Below, piece after piece: positions 24,929 to 33,308 of a DNA stretch of 64,000 bases. The stretch's first letter is position 1, and the number at the start of each line of letters is the position of its first letter. Both the position numbers and the translations under genes were made by a program. The stretch comes from Roseomonas marmotae. Lineage in GTDB: Bacteria > Pseudomonadota > Alphaproteobacteria > Acetobacterales > Acetobacteraceae. The stretch covers positions 1,811,501 to 1,875,500 of the forward strand of contig NZ_CP061091.1 in the NCBI RefSeq assembly GCF_017654485.1, in the 5' to 3' direction. The notes beneath the pieces were generated by a model. It saw only the letters and a list, made by a program, of their open reading frames with translations, searched no databases and was not told where the DNA came from.

Positions 24929-26261
24929 ATGATGACGAGCATCCTTGGTGGTGGAGCAGATCTGGATCGCTGGCTAGCGCCGTTCCTGGAGGTTCTGGGG
25001 CGCAAGACCCGCCGCACCTGGGCACCGCTCTACCTGCGGGGTCTGCTCGGACCCGGCGAGCGCAAGAGCCTGCAGCCGATGGCCGCCCGGCTTGGCTTGG
25101 GCGGCCACGACCAGCTGCAGCACTTCATCGCCAGCCCCGCCTGGGATGATGCGCCGCTGTGGTCGGTGCTGGCGCAGCAGGCCGACAAGCTGGTCGGCGG
25201 TCCGCAGGCTTGGCTGGTGATCGATGACACGGCGCTGCCTAAGAAAGGCACGATGTCAGTCGGCGTGCTGCCGCAGTACTGCGGCCAACTCGGCAAGAAG
25301 GCCAATTGCCAATCGCTGGTGTCGCTCACCCTGGCACAGGGCGAGGTGCCTGTTCCGGTCGGTCTACGGCTGTTCCTGCCGGAGAAGTGGACCGATGACC
25401 CTGCACGCTGTGCCCAGGCAGGCGTGCCGGAGGCGGCGATGGCGCCGCGAACCAAGGCCGAAATCGCACTGGACGAACTCGACCGTGAGGGCGGCGGGCG
25501 TGCGGTTCGGCACTGTGCTGGCCGATGCGGGCTATGGCGCAAGTGCGGCGTTCCGGCAGGGCCTGGATGCTCGGGATCTGCGCTGGGCGGTGGGCATCCC
25601 GCGCAACCAGAAGGTCTACAGCGCCGCCGTGCAGCTGGTGCCGCCGCAGGGACGGGCTCGTAAGCCAGTGCCGAACGAAGAGCCAGCAGAGGCGGAGAGG
25701 GTGTTGGCCTCGCAAACCTGGCGCCGCATCGCCTGGCGGCAGGGTACCAAGGGCGCATTGGCGGCCCGGTTCGCCGCGGCGCGCATCCGGGTGGGCGACG
25801 GCGCGGTTTGGGGCAACAACCGGCATCTGCCGGGTGATGAAGCCTGGCTGGTCGGCGAATGGCGCTCTAGCGGCGAGCGGAAGTACTATCTGAGCAACCT
25901 GTCCGCCGACACACCGCTGCGGGCGCTGGCGGCCACCATCAAAGGACGCTGGATCTGCGAACAGGCGCACCAGCAGCTGAAGCAGGAACTCGGGCTCGGC
26001 CACTTCGAGGGACGGTCCTGGACAGGCCTGCACCGACACGCGTTGATGAGCTGCATCGCCTGTGCCTACCTGCAGCACCTCCGCCTCGCCGCGCACCGCC
26101 GGACGAGGCGGGGGGAAAATGCGGCCCCCAATGCCGGGCCCGCCACCCTCACCAAGCCTGCCCGCCGTGCGACGCGCCATTCTCGACCGCCTGTTCAGCC
26201 ATCTCGTCACGCCGATCCGATGTCCGCACTGCCGACGCAGGTTCCTGTCACCTCATCATAA
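24929..26261 (+). pseudogene. IS701-family transposase, frameshifted
   Basis: Frame 1 from ATG 24929 encodes the N-terminal half (LDRWLAPFLEVLGRKTRRTWAP, GHDQLQHFIASPAWDD, then WLVIDDTALPKKGTMSVGV with the first catalytic Asp and QYCGQLGKKANCQSL). After about 25490 (ALDELDR) homology continues in another frame as VRAAGVRFGTVLADAGYGAS (second Asp), the AWAVGIPR-like block RWAVGIPRNQKVY, and EQAHQQLKQELGLGHFEGRSW (Glu). The shift equals loss of two bases or gain of one. All three catalytic residues survive in the split frames. IS701 transposases are normally a single frame, so this copy is most likely inactive. Confidence 0.85.
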
Positions 26262-26277
26262 AATGCCCAGGTAGTGA

Positions 26278-26462
26278 TAGGATCATCGCTGCTGCCGAAG
26301 TGAGCGTCGTGCGCGCATCCCACGTATTGCTCGGCGAGGTATTGAGAGCAGTGCACCGCTGGGCCGTCTTCGCTGGGTTGTGGAGCGCAGCTTCGCCAGG
26401 TTGAACCAGTCCGGCGCCTGACCATCCGCTATGAACGTCTTGCTGACCTCAACCCCGCCTGA
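26278..26462 (+). pseudogene. Right fragment of the old IS5-family transposase
   Basis: From 26281 the frame reads DHRCCRSERRARIPRIARRGIESS, then RLRWVVERSFARLNQS, the C-terminal catalytic block of IS5-group transposases (RGIESSERLGRHRWVVER...). A one-base deletion near 26411 shifts it; in the next frame it continues LTIRYERLADLN to a stop. It is the sequel of the fragment ending KLHADKA at 22845. Joining the two gives KAY-DH, the usual family order, so the intervening 3.4 kb are later insertions. Confidence 0.75.
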
Positions 26463-26652
26463 CAACACTCGCTGATACCGTCATCTTCCCGCGCCGGATC
26501 AGAAAGTTGTCGTCACTGGTTTTAATGCAAAGCTTAAGTAGACGTCGTGTATTATGCCTCTGAAACTATCTTGATCTTTCTTGATTTCCATGACGAAACC
26601 TTTTCCTTTCTTTAGCGTCACAATCAGGCGGTTGTCAACGAAAGAGGCGGTC

Positions 26653-28119
26653 ATGGAAAGAGCAGCTACAGCCGAAACCTATCGCGGTAATGACCGGCTG
26701 TTGTTCGGGATTATTCTGGGGGTCCTGGCGTTCTGGCTATTTGCCATGACGACACTGAACATCGCGCCAACCATGGCCGCCGATCTTCAGGTCGAACAGA
26801 CCTTCATGAATATCGCCGTGTCAATCACGGCGCTGTTTTCCGGCATCTTCATCGTCGTCATCGGCGGCCTGGCTGATCGGGTCGGGCGGGTGAAGATCAT
26901 GATGTTCGGCTTCGTGTTCTCCATTGTGGGGTCGCTGCTGATCGGGCTGGCCCCTGCAGGGGGCAATGGCGGCTTGTTCCTGATTCTGGGCCGCATCTGC
27001 CAGGGTCTTTCGGCGGCCTTCATCATGCCGTCCTCGCTGGCTCTGGTGAAAGCCTATTGGGAGGGCGCCGGGCGTCAGCGGGCGATCTCGCTGTGGTCCA
27101 TGGGCTCCTGGGGCGGTTCGGGTTTCGCGGCGTTATTCGGTGGGCTGATGGCCCAGAACGTCGGCTGGCGCTCGATCTTCATTATCGCCGCGGTGGTTTC
27201 GTTCATCGGCATGATGCTGGTGCGCGGCACCCCGGAGAGCAAGGCTCCGCCAAGGCCCGGCTACAGGTTCGACCTCGCGGGCGTGCTGACCTTCATGATC
27301 GCCATGGTCGCCTTGCAGATCTTCGCGACCCAGGGATCCAAGATGGGCTGGACCAGCCTGCCCTCGCTGGTGCTGCTGGCAGTGGCGGTGGTCTTCGGCT
27401 TCATCTTCTATCGGCTGGAAAGCAACAACCCGAACGCCTTCGTTCAGTTCCGGCTGTTCAGGAACCTGACCTTCACCGGAGCAACGATCTCGAACCTGCT
27501 GCTGAACGGCACGGCGGGGATCATCATGGTCGCCATGCTGGTGCTGCAGCAGGGCGGCAACATGACGGCGCAGAGAGCCGGCCTTCTGACCATCGGCTAT
27601 GCCGTTACCATCCTTGCCTTCATCCGGGTGGGCGAGAAGCTGCTGCAACGCTTCGGCCCGCGCAAGCCGATGATCTGGGGCTGCCTTATTGTCGGGCTGT
27701 CCATCCTGCTGCTGATGCCCACCAACCTCCTGCTGGGCACCTATACGGTGCTGACCGTGATCGCCTTCTCGCTGTTCGGGATCGGGCTGGCCTTCTATGC
27801 CACGCCTTCGACCGATGCGGCGCTGTCGAACCTGCCCGAAGATCAGGCCGGTGCGGGCGCGGGGATTTACAAGATGGCCTCGTCCCTGGGCGGGTCCTTC
27901 GGCATCGCGATTTCCGCCACGATCTATACGGCGATCGCGGGTACCGCCGGCGGCGTGGAATGGATCGCGGGCGTGATCACCTTCATCGGCAATCAGGAAA
28001 ACCTTGCCACACGCCAGGCGGCCCTGGTCGCCTTCATGGCCAATCTGGTGATGGTGGCGGTCGCCATCCTGTCCATCGTCATGACGGTCCCTAAGGGCAA
28101 GCAGACCGGCGACCGTTGA
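26653..28119 (+). CDS. MFS transporter, DHA2-like drug/metabolite exporter
   Basis: A 488-residue polytopic protein with about 14 predicted transmembrane segments. Motif A is visible between helices 2 and 3 (GGLADRVGRVKIMMFG) and a motif-C-like region in AAFIMPSSLALVKAYW / GSWGGSGFAALFGG. This fits the 14-helix DHA2 family of proton antiporters; the substrate is unknown. The start is uncertain: 26653 (MERAATAETYRGNDRL) is preferred, with AAAGAGG upstream, over ATG 26590. It is followed after 63 bases by an M20D amidohydrolase, so export or uptake of an N-acyl amino acid or its product is plausible. The upstream 190 bases and the gene are AT-richer than the chromosome, consistent with acquisition. 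Confidence 0.88.
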   Translation: MERAATAETYRGNDRLLFGIILGVLAFWLFAMTTLNIAPTMAADLQVEQTFMNIAVSITALFSGIFIVVIGGLADRVGRVKIMMFGFVFSIVGSLLIGLAPAGGNGGLFLILGRICQGLSAAFIMPSSLALVKAYWEGAGRQRAISLWSMGSWGGSGFAALFGGLMAQNVGWRSIFIIAAVVSFIGMMLVRGTPESKAPPRPGYRFDLAGVLTFMIAMVALQIFATQGSKMGWTSLPSLVLLAVAVVFGFIFYRLESNNPNAFVQFRLFRNLTFTGATISNLLLNGTAGIIMVAMLVLQQGGNMTAQRAGLLTIGYAVTILAFIRVGEKLLQRFGPRKPMIWGCLIVGLSILLLMPTNLLLGTYTVLTVIAFSLFGIGLAFYATPSTDAALSNLPEDQAGAGAGIYKMASSLGGSFGIAISATIYTAIAGTAGGVEWIAGVITFIGNQENLATRQAALVAFMANLVMVAVAILSIVMTVPKGKQTGDR

Positions 28120-28182
28120 CTTTGGCGGCTACCGCCCTGCCACATGGCGGGGCGGCATCCATTGATCCTCAGGAGAAATGAC

Positions 28183-29337
28183 ATGAACGCCATCGTGAAG
28201 CATGTGGATAGCATCGCGATGAAGGGATGGTTCGAGCATATGCATCGCCACCCCGAACTGTCCATGCACGAGGAACGCACCGCCCAGTACATCGCCGAGC
28301 AGCTTCGCGCCATCGGCGGCTTTGAGATCGCGACCGGCATCGGCAAGCATGGGATCGTCGCCACGCTCAAGGTGGGTGACGGAGACAAGGTGATCGGCCT
28401 GCGCGCCGATTTCGACGCCCTGCCGATCCAGGAAGAAAACAACCTGCCCTATAAATCCACGGTCAAGGGGGTTGCGCATCTGTGCGGGCATGATGGCCAT
28501 ACCGCCATGCTGCTTGGCGCGGCAAAGTATCTGGCGGAAACCCGGAATTTCAATGGCACCGTCCGGCTGATCTTCCAGCCCGCCGAGGAAACCATGGAGG
28601 GCGGTCCGGCGATGATCAAGGATGGCCTGTTCGAGCGCTTCCCCGTCGATGCCGTCTTTGGCATGCACAACCTCCCCGGTCTCGAGAAGGGCAAGTTCTA
28701 TTTCCACTCGGGTGAGATGATGTCGGCCGTCGATAACTGGGAAGTCGAGATCATCGGCAAGGGTGGCCATGGCGGAATCCCCGAACTTACCATTGACCCA
28801 GTGGTGGCGGGCTCGTCCGTCGTCATGGCGATTCAGTCGATCATATCGCGCAATGTCGCCCCAGCCCATCGCGCGGTGGTGACCATCGGCGCCTTCCTAT
28901 CGGGCAACGCAGGCAATGTGGTGGCTGAAAAGGCTATCTTGCGCTTTTCCATTCGCTCGACCACGCCTGAGGACCGCGAGATGATCCTGGGCAACATCCG
29001 TCGCATCGTCAGCCACCAGGCAGAGTCCTTCGGCTGCACTTCGGAAATCCGCGAGGGCATTCCCGGCGCGGTGCTGGTAAATGACGCGGGTGAGACCGAC
29101 AAGGCCGCGAAGATTGCGCAAGCAGCCTTCGGCGAGGATCAGGTTGTCAATCCCGGCCCGTCCCTCCTTGCGTCTGAGGATTTCGCATTCATGCTGCAGA
29201 AGAAGAAGGGCACCTATTGCTTCCTTGGTAGCGGTCCCGGCAAGATGGTGCACCATCCCGAATATGCCTTCGACGAGGAAATCTTGCCCGTCGGTGCGGC
29301 CTATTGGGTCGCGCTGGTGGAAGGCTATCTGCGCTGA
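28183..29337 (+). CDS. M20D-family amidohydrolase (aminoacylase/hippurate-hydrolase type)
   Basis: A 384-residue di-metal peptidase-family enzyme. The start MNAIVKHVDSIAMKGWFEHMHRHPELSMHEERTA contains the usual HPELSxxExxT motif. Metal ligands are visible: Cys and His in LCGHDGHTAMLLG, the acidic pair in FQPAEETMEGG, His in FGMHNLPG and the C-terminal His in MVHHPEYAFDE. A dimerisation domain lies between (GKGGHGGIPELTIDPV). M20D enzymes remove acyl groups from N-acyl amino acids or conjugates such as hippurate or auxin conjugates. ATG 28183 follows AGGAG at ideal distance. It is co-transcribed with the MFS gene. Confidence 0.9.
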   Translation: MNAIVKHVDSIAMKGWFEHMHRHPELSMHEERTAQYIAEQLRAIGGFEIATGIGKHGIVATLKVGDGDKVIGLRADFDALPIQEENNLPYKSTVKGVAHLCGHDGHTAMLLGAAKYLAETRNFNGTVRLIFQPAEETMEGGPAMIKDGLFERFPVDAVFGMHNLPGLEKGKFYFHSGEMMSAVDNWEVEIIGKGGHGGIPELTIDPVVAGSSVVMAIQSIISRNVAPAHRAVVTIGAFLSGNAGNVVAEKAILRFSIRSTTPEDREMILGNIRRIVSHQAESFGCTSEIREGIPGAVLVNDAGETDKAAKIAQAAFGEDQVVNPGPSLLASEDFAFMLQKKKGTYCFLGSGPGKMVHHPEYAFDEEILPVGAAYWVALVEGYLR

Positions 29338-29700
29338 CCCGCCAAATGTGAGCGGGACCGGGCGGGCAAGCCGCGCGGCTGGCGGTATTCTTGGGATCCA
29401 GAAGGGCCTGACAGCTGCGGCTATCGTGCTGGACAGCATCGGTAGCCGTTCACCGCCTTCGGATGACGAAGCGACGATCAGAATCTCGGTCGGCGAGTTG
29501 CTTGCCATGCTTGCGGTGGAGCGGGGCGATGAGGATACCGCGGCGTAGTCCACCAGAAGCCAGGATCAACGCAGTCGCCGAGTGGGTGCGCGGGCGCATC
29601 CTGACAGCTCACCTGGATCGGACCCTCCTGCCGGGACGTCGGTGCAGGCCGCTGCTGCCCGGCGGGATGACTGTCCGCGGGACAAGGGTCACCTGCCACC
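29338..29700. other. Gene-poor spacer with a possible LysR C-terminal remnant
   Basis: No intact gene is supported in these 363 bases. In one plus frame near 29548-29610 the sequence reads SPPEARINAVAEWVRGRILTA, which resembles the end of LysR-type regulators (PPxAxxxxRVxAFxxWL). The preceding frame ILGIQKGLTAAAIVLDSI ... ISVGELLAMLAVERGDEDTAA may also be decayed coding sequence. Both are weak; the stretch looks like eroded DNA behind the MFS-M20D cassette. Confidence 0.25.
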
Positions 29701-30342
29701 CTATTCCCAGTGCTGCCCGTAGGAGAAGGTCGGCAGCTTCCATTCTCTCCAGATAGCCAGCAGGCGCAGCATCAGGCCGGCCGTGAAACTGACCGCGGTA
29801 TTCAGGTCGGCATCGATGCCAAGCGCGCGCAGGCTGAGGAAAAGGGCGCAGACGGCTAATGAGACGCTCGCATAGAGTTCTCGGCGGAACACCACAGGCG
29901 CCTGGTTGCAGAGCACATCACGCAGGATGCCGCCGCAGATTCCCGTGATCATGCCGGACATGATGACGACGATGGTCGGGTAATCCATCGTCAATGCGAC
30001 GCTGCAGCCGATCAGCGAGAAGGCGACCAGCCCCATGGCGTCGAGCACGAGGAAAAGCCGCTTCAGATTATGCAGGAACGGCGCGATCACCGTGGTCAGC
30101 AGCCCGGCGGAGATCACGAGGTAGACGTATTCCGGGTGTTGGGTCCAGCCGATGGGAAAACGGCCGAGGGTCAGGTCCCGGATGGTGCCACCACCCAGCG
30201 CGGTGACGAAGGCAATGACGACCACGCCGAAAATATCCATGTTGCGGCGACCGGCCGCGAGCGCACCGGACATCGCCTCGGCGGTGATAGCGATCAGATA
30301 GATGACGAACAGCAGGGATTCCGAAGGCAGGAACGGGTACAT
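29701..30342 (-). CDS. TRIC-type/UPF0126 (YicG-like) membrane protein under glycine riboswitch control
   Basis: A 213-residue protein with seven hydrophobic segments and the internal duplication typical of the trimeric intracellular cation channel (TRIC)/UPF0126 family. Each half carries a glycine-rich kink followed by Arg-Asp: ALGGGTIRDLTLGRFPI in the first and GICGGILRDVLCNQAP in the second. Bacterial members are often preceded by glycine riboswitches, and a tandem one is present here (30404-30590), so a role in glycine handling or related ion flux is suggested; transport of glycine itself is not proven. ATG 30342 follows GGAG in the leader. The gene is transcribed away from the riboswitch on the minus strand. 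Confidence 0.92.
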   Translation of the reverse strand: MYPFLPSESLLFVIYLIAITAEAMSGALAAGRRNMDIFGVVVIAFVTALGGGTIRDLTLGRFPIGWTQHPEYVYLVISAGLLTTVIAPFLHNLKRLFLVLDAMGLVAFSLIGCSVALTMDYPTIVVIMSGMITGICGGILRDVLCNQAPVVFRRELYASVSLAVCALFLSLRALGIDADLNTAVSFTAGLMLRLLAIWREWKLPTFSYGQHWE

Positions 30343-30403
30343 GGGAGATGCTCCGGTTAAAGCCAGAACACGCTCCCTTGCGGATCCTGGTGTGCCTCTC
30401 CCG

Positions 30404-30590
30404 CTGTCCTTTTACCTGAGAGTTTCGGCCCCGGCAGGAGCCTGCCCCTTCGGTGGACCTGAACGCGCGAAGCAGGCGCTCCGGTCTCTCTCCAGACGGC
30501 ACACAATTTCCCTGCGGTTCAGTATGCCTGAGCGATTATGGGAGTTTGCGCCTTCGGCGGAGGCAGGTGCCTCTCTCTCCCGCAGAGGAG
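30404..30590 (-). ncRNA. Tandem glycine riboswitch
   Basis: On the minus strand two adjacent aptamers share the glycine-riboswitch pattern. The first has GCGGGAGAGAG, GCCGAAGGCGCAAACTCCC, TCGCTCAGGCA and ACTGAACCGC. The second has CTGGAGAGAG, CACCGAAGGGG, CCGAAACTCTCAGG and a terminal AAAGGACAG. The second aptamer ends about 60 bases before the TRIC start codon, leaving room for an expression platform (stem GGAGcatCTCC near the start). Glycine-binding tandem riboswitches of this form act on glycine catabolism or transport genes; here the target is the TRIC gene. Confidence 0.93.
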
Positions 30591-30648
30591 GGTATTTATC
30601 GGTTGGTGCTCGCCGGCCTGTCAACCGCCGGCCGGCGCGGCCCAGGGC

Positions 30649-30756
30649 CTAGAGCAGATCCCGATCAGGTGGAATCACCTGATCGGGTGAAGATGCTCAC
30701 AAAAACAAAAGCCTAGAGCAGTTGAAGTGAGCCAGGGCGAACGGAAATTGCTCTAG
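30649..30756. repeat. Palindromic intergenic repeat (MITE-like)
   Basis: CCTAGAGCA occurs at 30648-30656 and again at 30712-30720, and its complement TGCTCTAG closes the unit at 30749-30756. Inside lies a 12-bp perfect stem-loop, CCCGATCAGGTG / CACCTGATCGGG with GAAT loop (30660-30687). This looks like one or two small non-coding palindromic repeat units. The IS630 copy 2 is inserted at the terminal CTAG. Confidence 0.6.
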
Positions 30757-31908
30757 TATCCTGATCGCGAAATTCCTACGATCATGCAGGTAATCGTAGG
30801 GAGAGCCGCGATGGGCAAACCGGCGGTGACGATTAGGCTGAGTGAGGCCGAACGTCGGGAACTGGAATCCCTGGCTCGGGCTCACAAGACCGGACAGGCG
30901 ATGGCGCGCCGGGCCCGCATTGTGTTGGCCGCCGCCGCGGGTCTGGAGAACAAGGCGATCAGCGCTGAGGTCGGCGCGGACGCCAACACGGTTTCAAAGT
31001 GGCGTCGGCGCTTCGCCGTGCATCGCCTGGACGGGTTGCTCGATGAGCCCAGACCAGGCACGCCGCGCACGATCGGCGATGACGCGATCGCCGATACCAT
31101 CCGGCTGACGCTGGAAACAACGCCGCCAGGTGCGACGCATTGGTCGCTGCGCTCCATGGCCCGGACCGTCGGGTATGCGCCATCGACCATCCACCGCATC
31201 TGGCGGGCCTTCGGGCTGCAGCCGCACCGGAGCGAGACCTTCAAGCTCTCCAATGACCCGCTCTTTGTCGAGAAGGTGCGCGACATCGTCGGGCTCTACC
31301 TGGCACCGCCGGACCGCGCGCTGGTGCTGTGCGTGGATGAGAAGTCCCAGATCCAGGCGCTCGACCGCACCCAGCCCCTGCTGCCGATGCGTCCCGGCCA
31401 GGCGGAGCGGCGCACGCACGACTATACCCGCCACGGCACTACCTCGCTGTTCGCAGCGCTCGACATCGCGACCGGGACAGTGATCGGCCACTGCTACCCT
31501 AAGCACCGCTCCACCGAGTTCCGGAAGTTCCTGGATCAGGTGGAGAAAGCCGTGCCCCAGGATCTCGACGTCCATCTCGTGATGGACAACTACGCCACCC
31601 ACAAGACCAAGCCGATCCGCGACTGGCTGCTCAAGCGCCCGCGCTGGCATGTCCATTTCACGCCCACCGGCGCCTCCTGGATCAACCAGGTCGAACGCTT
31701 CTTCGCCCTCATCACCGACAAGCAGATCCGGCGCGGCATCCATCGTTCCACCCAGGCGCTCGAGCGCGACATCCGTGCCTTCATCGAAGCCCATAACGTC
31801 GATCCCAGACCGTTCCGCTGGACCAAGTCCGCCGACGACATCCTCGGTGCCATACAGCGCTTCTGCCAGCGCACCCAGCAGATCGGAGGAACTACAGAAT
31901 CAGGACAC
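30756..31908 (+). mobile_element. IS630-family insertion sequence, copy 2
   Basis: A 1153-bp element identical to copy 1 (22846-23998) except the last base. It is flanked by TA (30754-30755 and 31909-31910), within CTAG on both sides. It is inserted between the palindromic repeat and the very last codon of a convergent MFS gene. Confidence 0.93.
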
Positions 31909-31911
31909 TAG
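30811..31911 (+). CDS. IS630-family transposase (copy 2)
   Basis: A 366-residue transposase identical to copy 1 apart from the final residue (His instead of Gln), which is encoded by the last element base next to the target TA. Same catalytic residues (D176, D259, E295) and the same ribosome-binding-site hairpin at 30775-30800. The TAG stop at 31909-31911 is supplied by the target TA plus the next base. Near-identity of the two copies implies recent transposition. Confidence 0.95.
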   Translation: MGKPAVTIRLSEAERRELESLARAHKTGQAMARRARIVLAAAAGLENKAISAEVGADANTVSKWRRRFAVHRLDGLLDEPRPGTPRTIGDDAIADTIRLTLETTPPGATHWSLRSMARTVGYAPSTIHRIWRAFGLQPHRSETFKLSNDPLFVEKVRDIVGLYLAPPDRALVLCVDEKSQIQALDRTQPLLPMRPGQAERRTHDYTRHGTTSLFAALDIATGTVIGHCYPKHRSTEFRKFLDQVEKAVPQDLDVHLVMDNYATHKTKPIRDWLLKRPRWHVHFTPTGASWINQVERFFALITDKQIRRGIHRSTQALERDIRAFIEAHNVDPRPFRWTKSADDILGAIQRFCQRTQQIGGTTESGH

Positions 31912-33167
31912 CGCCGGTTCGCTGCCGTATGCGCCGGCCACAGATGGTCACGCCAGTGAAGCAGGATCAGCAGCGTGCCGCCCACGCCCACCAGGCCGAA
32001 GGCCGTCGCCGTGGCGGTGAAGCCGATGACGTCGATCATGCTGCCGGAGATCAGCAGGCCCAGCGGCAGGCCATAGATGGCCATGCTGCGGAGGCCCATG
32101 ATCCGGCCGCGCAGGGCGGCCGGGGCGTTCCGCAGTTGCAGGACGGACATGGGGACGATGCACAGCCCCTGCGACAGGCCCGCCACCACCAGGATGGCCA
32201 TGCCGCTGGCCACGAACCCGCTATGGGCCAGCAGCAGGATCATCAGGTGCCAGACCAGGCTGGCGCCGATCATCACGCGCGCGGGCAGCATCCGGGCGCC
32301 GAGGCGGCTGAGCAGCAGGGAGGCCGCGATGCAGCCCGATGCCGCCCCGGCCACCAGATAGCCCAGGCCCGTCTGGTCGGTGTGGTAGACGTCCCGTGCC
32401 AGGTAGGGCAGCAGCCCCGTGATGAAGGGATAGCCAGTCAGGTTGATCAGGAAGGCCAGGCTCAGCGCCGCCATCTGCTCCGGCATCGTCCAGACCGCCG
32501 AGGCAGCCTCGCGCAGCTCCTGCCAGGGGGTGGCGCGGCGGGTACCGGGGGCCATGGCCTCCACCGGCCGCTGCGCGATCCCGAGGCTCAGCAGGCAGCT
32601 GACGGCGTAAAGGCCGAGGATGACGAGATAGGCCCAGCCGATGCCCAGCACCGCCACCACGCCTGCGCCAGCCAGCGCGCCGGCGGCGCGGGCCGTATCC
32701 GCGGTGATGCGGGAGAGGCTGATGGCGCCGAGCAGCCGGCTGGGCGCCATCATCTCGCTGATCAGCACGTTGCGGAGTTGCAGGTCGGAGGGCTTCACGA
32801 TCCCGGCCACCGCGGCGATGCCGAACACAGCCACCGGGCTGAGCGTATCCGTCATGGCCAGCAGCATCAGCAGCGCGGCCAGCACGATATAGGAGGCCCG
32901 CATCACGCAGAGCGTGTTGCGGTGCCCGATCCGGTCGCCGATCAGCCCGAAGACGGGCGCGACCAGGGTGCCGAGATATTGCAGGGATGCGACCAGGGTC
33001 AGCAGCAGGACCGACTGCGTCTCGATCAGGATGTACCAGCTGAGGACCAGGGTCTCCATCTCGAAGGCCCAGGAGGTCGCGAGGTCGGCTGGCCATTGGA
33101 AGCGGTAGCTGCGGCTCTGGAAGGGTGCCAGCATCGGCACGCGCGCAGGATCACTCGCCTTAGCCAT
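31908..33167 (-). CDS. MFS transporter (enterobactin-exporter-like, MFS_3 type)
   Basis: A 419-residue protein with about 12 transmembrane segments and an N-terminus [32 protein letters not shown], typical of EntS-like MFS_3 proteins. Motif A appears as [18 protein letters not shown]. Members export siderophores, drugs or metabolites; the substrate here is unknown. The C-terminus (HTAANRR) looks natural. Its TAG stop occupies the complement of the CTA that forms the IS630 target, so the insertion left the coding sequence apparently intact but replaced its 3' untranslated region. Start 33167 has no close ribosome-binding site (AGGGG is about 18 bases upstream); ATG 33134 is an alternative. Confidence 0.85.
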   Translation of the reverse strand: MAKASDPARVPMLAPFQSRSYRFQWPADLATSWAFEMETLVLSWYILIETQSVLLLTLVASLQYLGTLVAPVFGLIGDRIGHRNTLCVMRASYIVLAALLMLLAMTDTLSPVAVFGIAAVAGIVKPSDLQLRNVLISEMMAPSRLLGAISLSRITADTARAAGALAGAGVVAVLGIGWAYLVILGLYAVSCLLSLGIAQRPVEAMAPGTRRATPWQELREAASAVWTMPEQMAALSLAFLINLTGYPFITGLLPYLARDVYHTDQTGLGYLVAGAASGCIAASLLLSRLGARMLPARVMIGASLVWHLMILLLAHSGFVASGMAILVVAGLSQGLCIVPMSVLQLRNAPAALRGRIMGLRSMAIYGLPLGLLISGSMIDVIGFTATATAFGLVGVGGTLLILLHWRDHLWPAHTAANRR

Positions 33168-33252
33168 GGCTCTGGCGGGCCATGTCCCCTCCCGGTTTCA
33201 CCGTAGCCTTATGCCTGGGAAGGTAGCGGCCAGGGTCAAGCCCGGCAAGGCA

Positions 33253-33288
33253 GCGCCCCCTGACCCTCGGGGGAAGATCAGGGGGCGC
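33253..33288 (-). terminator. Hairpin downstream of hemH
   Basis: An 11-bp perfect GC stem (GCGCCCCCTGA / TCAGGGGGCGC) with a 14-base loop, 20 bases beyond the hemH stop. No T tract follows, so it may work as a transcript 3' end stabiliser or a Rho-assisted terminator that separates hemH from the MFS gene. Confidence 0.55.
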
Positions 33289-33308
33289 GTACGGGCCGCG
33301 CTCAGGGA

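Larger units (their letters stand above)
24863..26277 (+). mobile_element. IS701-family insertion sequence
   Basis: A 1415-bp element with 18-bp perfect terminal inverted repeats (TCACTACCTGGGCATTTT), flanked by TA at 24861-24862 and 26278-26279. Its transposase gene is frameshifted. Right flank TA continues directly into the second half of the old IS5-type transposase. Confidence 0.92.

Noticed and set aside
22846..31908. Composite transposon formed by the two identical IS630 copies in the same orientation
   Set aside because: Copy 1 sits inside an older transposase whose second half lies between the copies (26278-26462). The DNA between them was therefore already continuous with the left flank, and no duplicated target encloses the whole segment. 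Independent or local transposition explains the copies.
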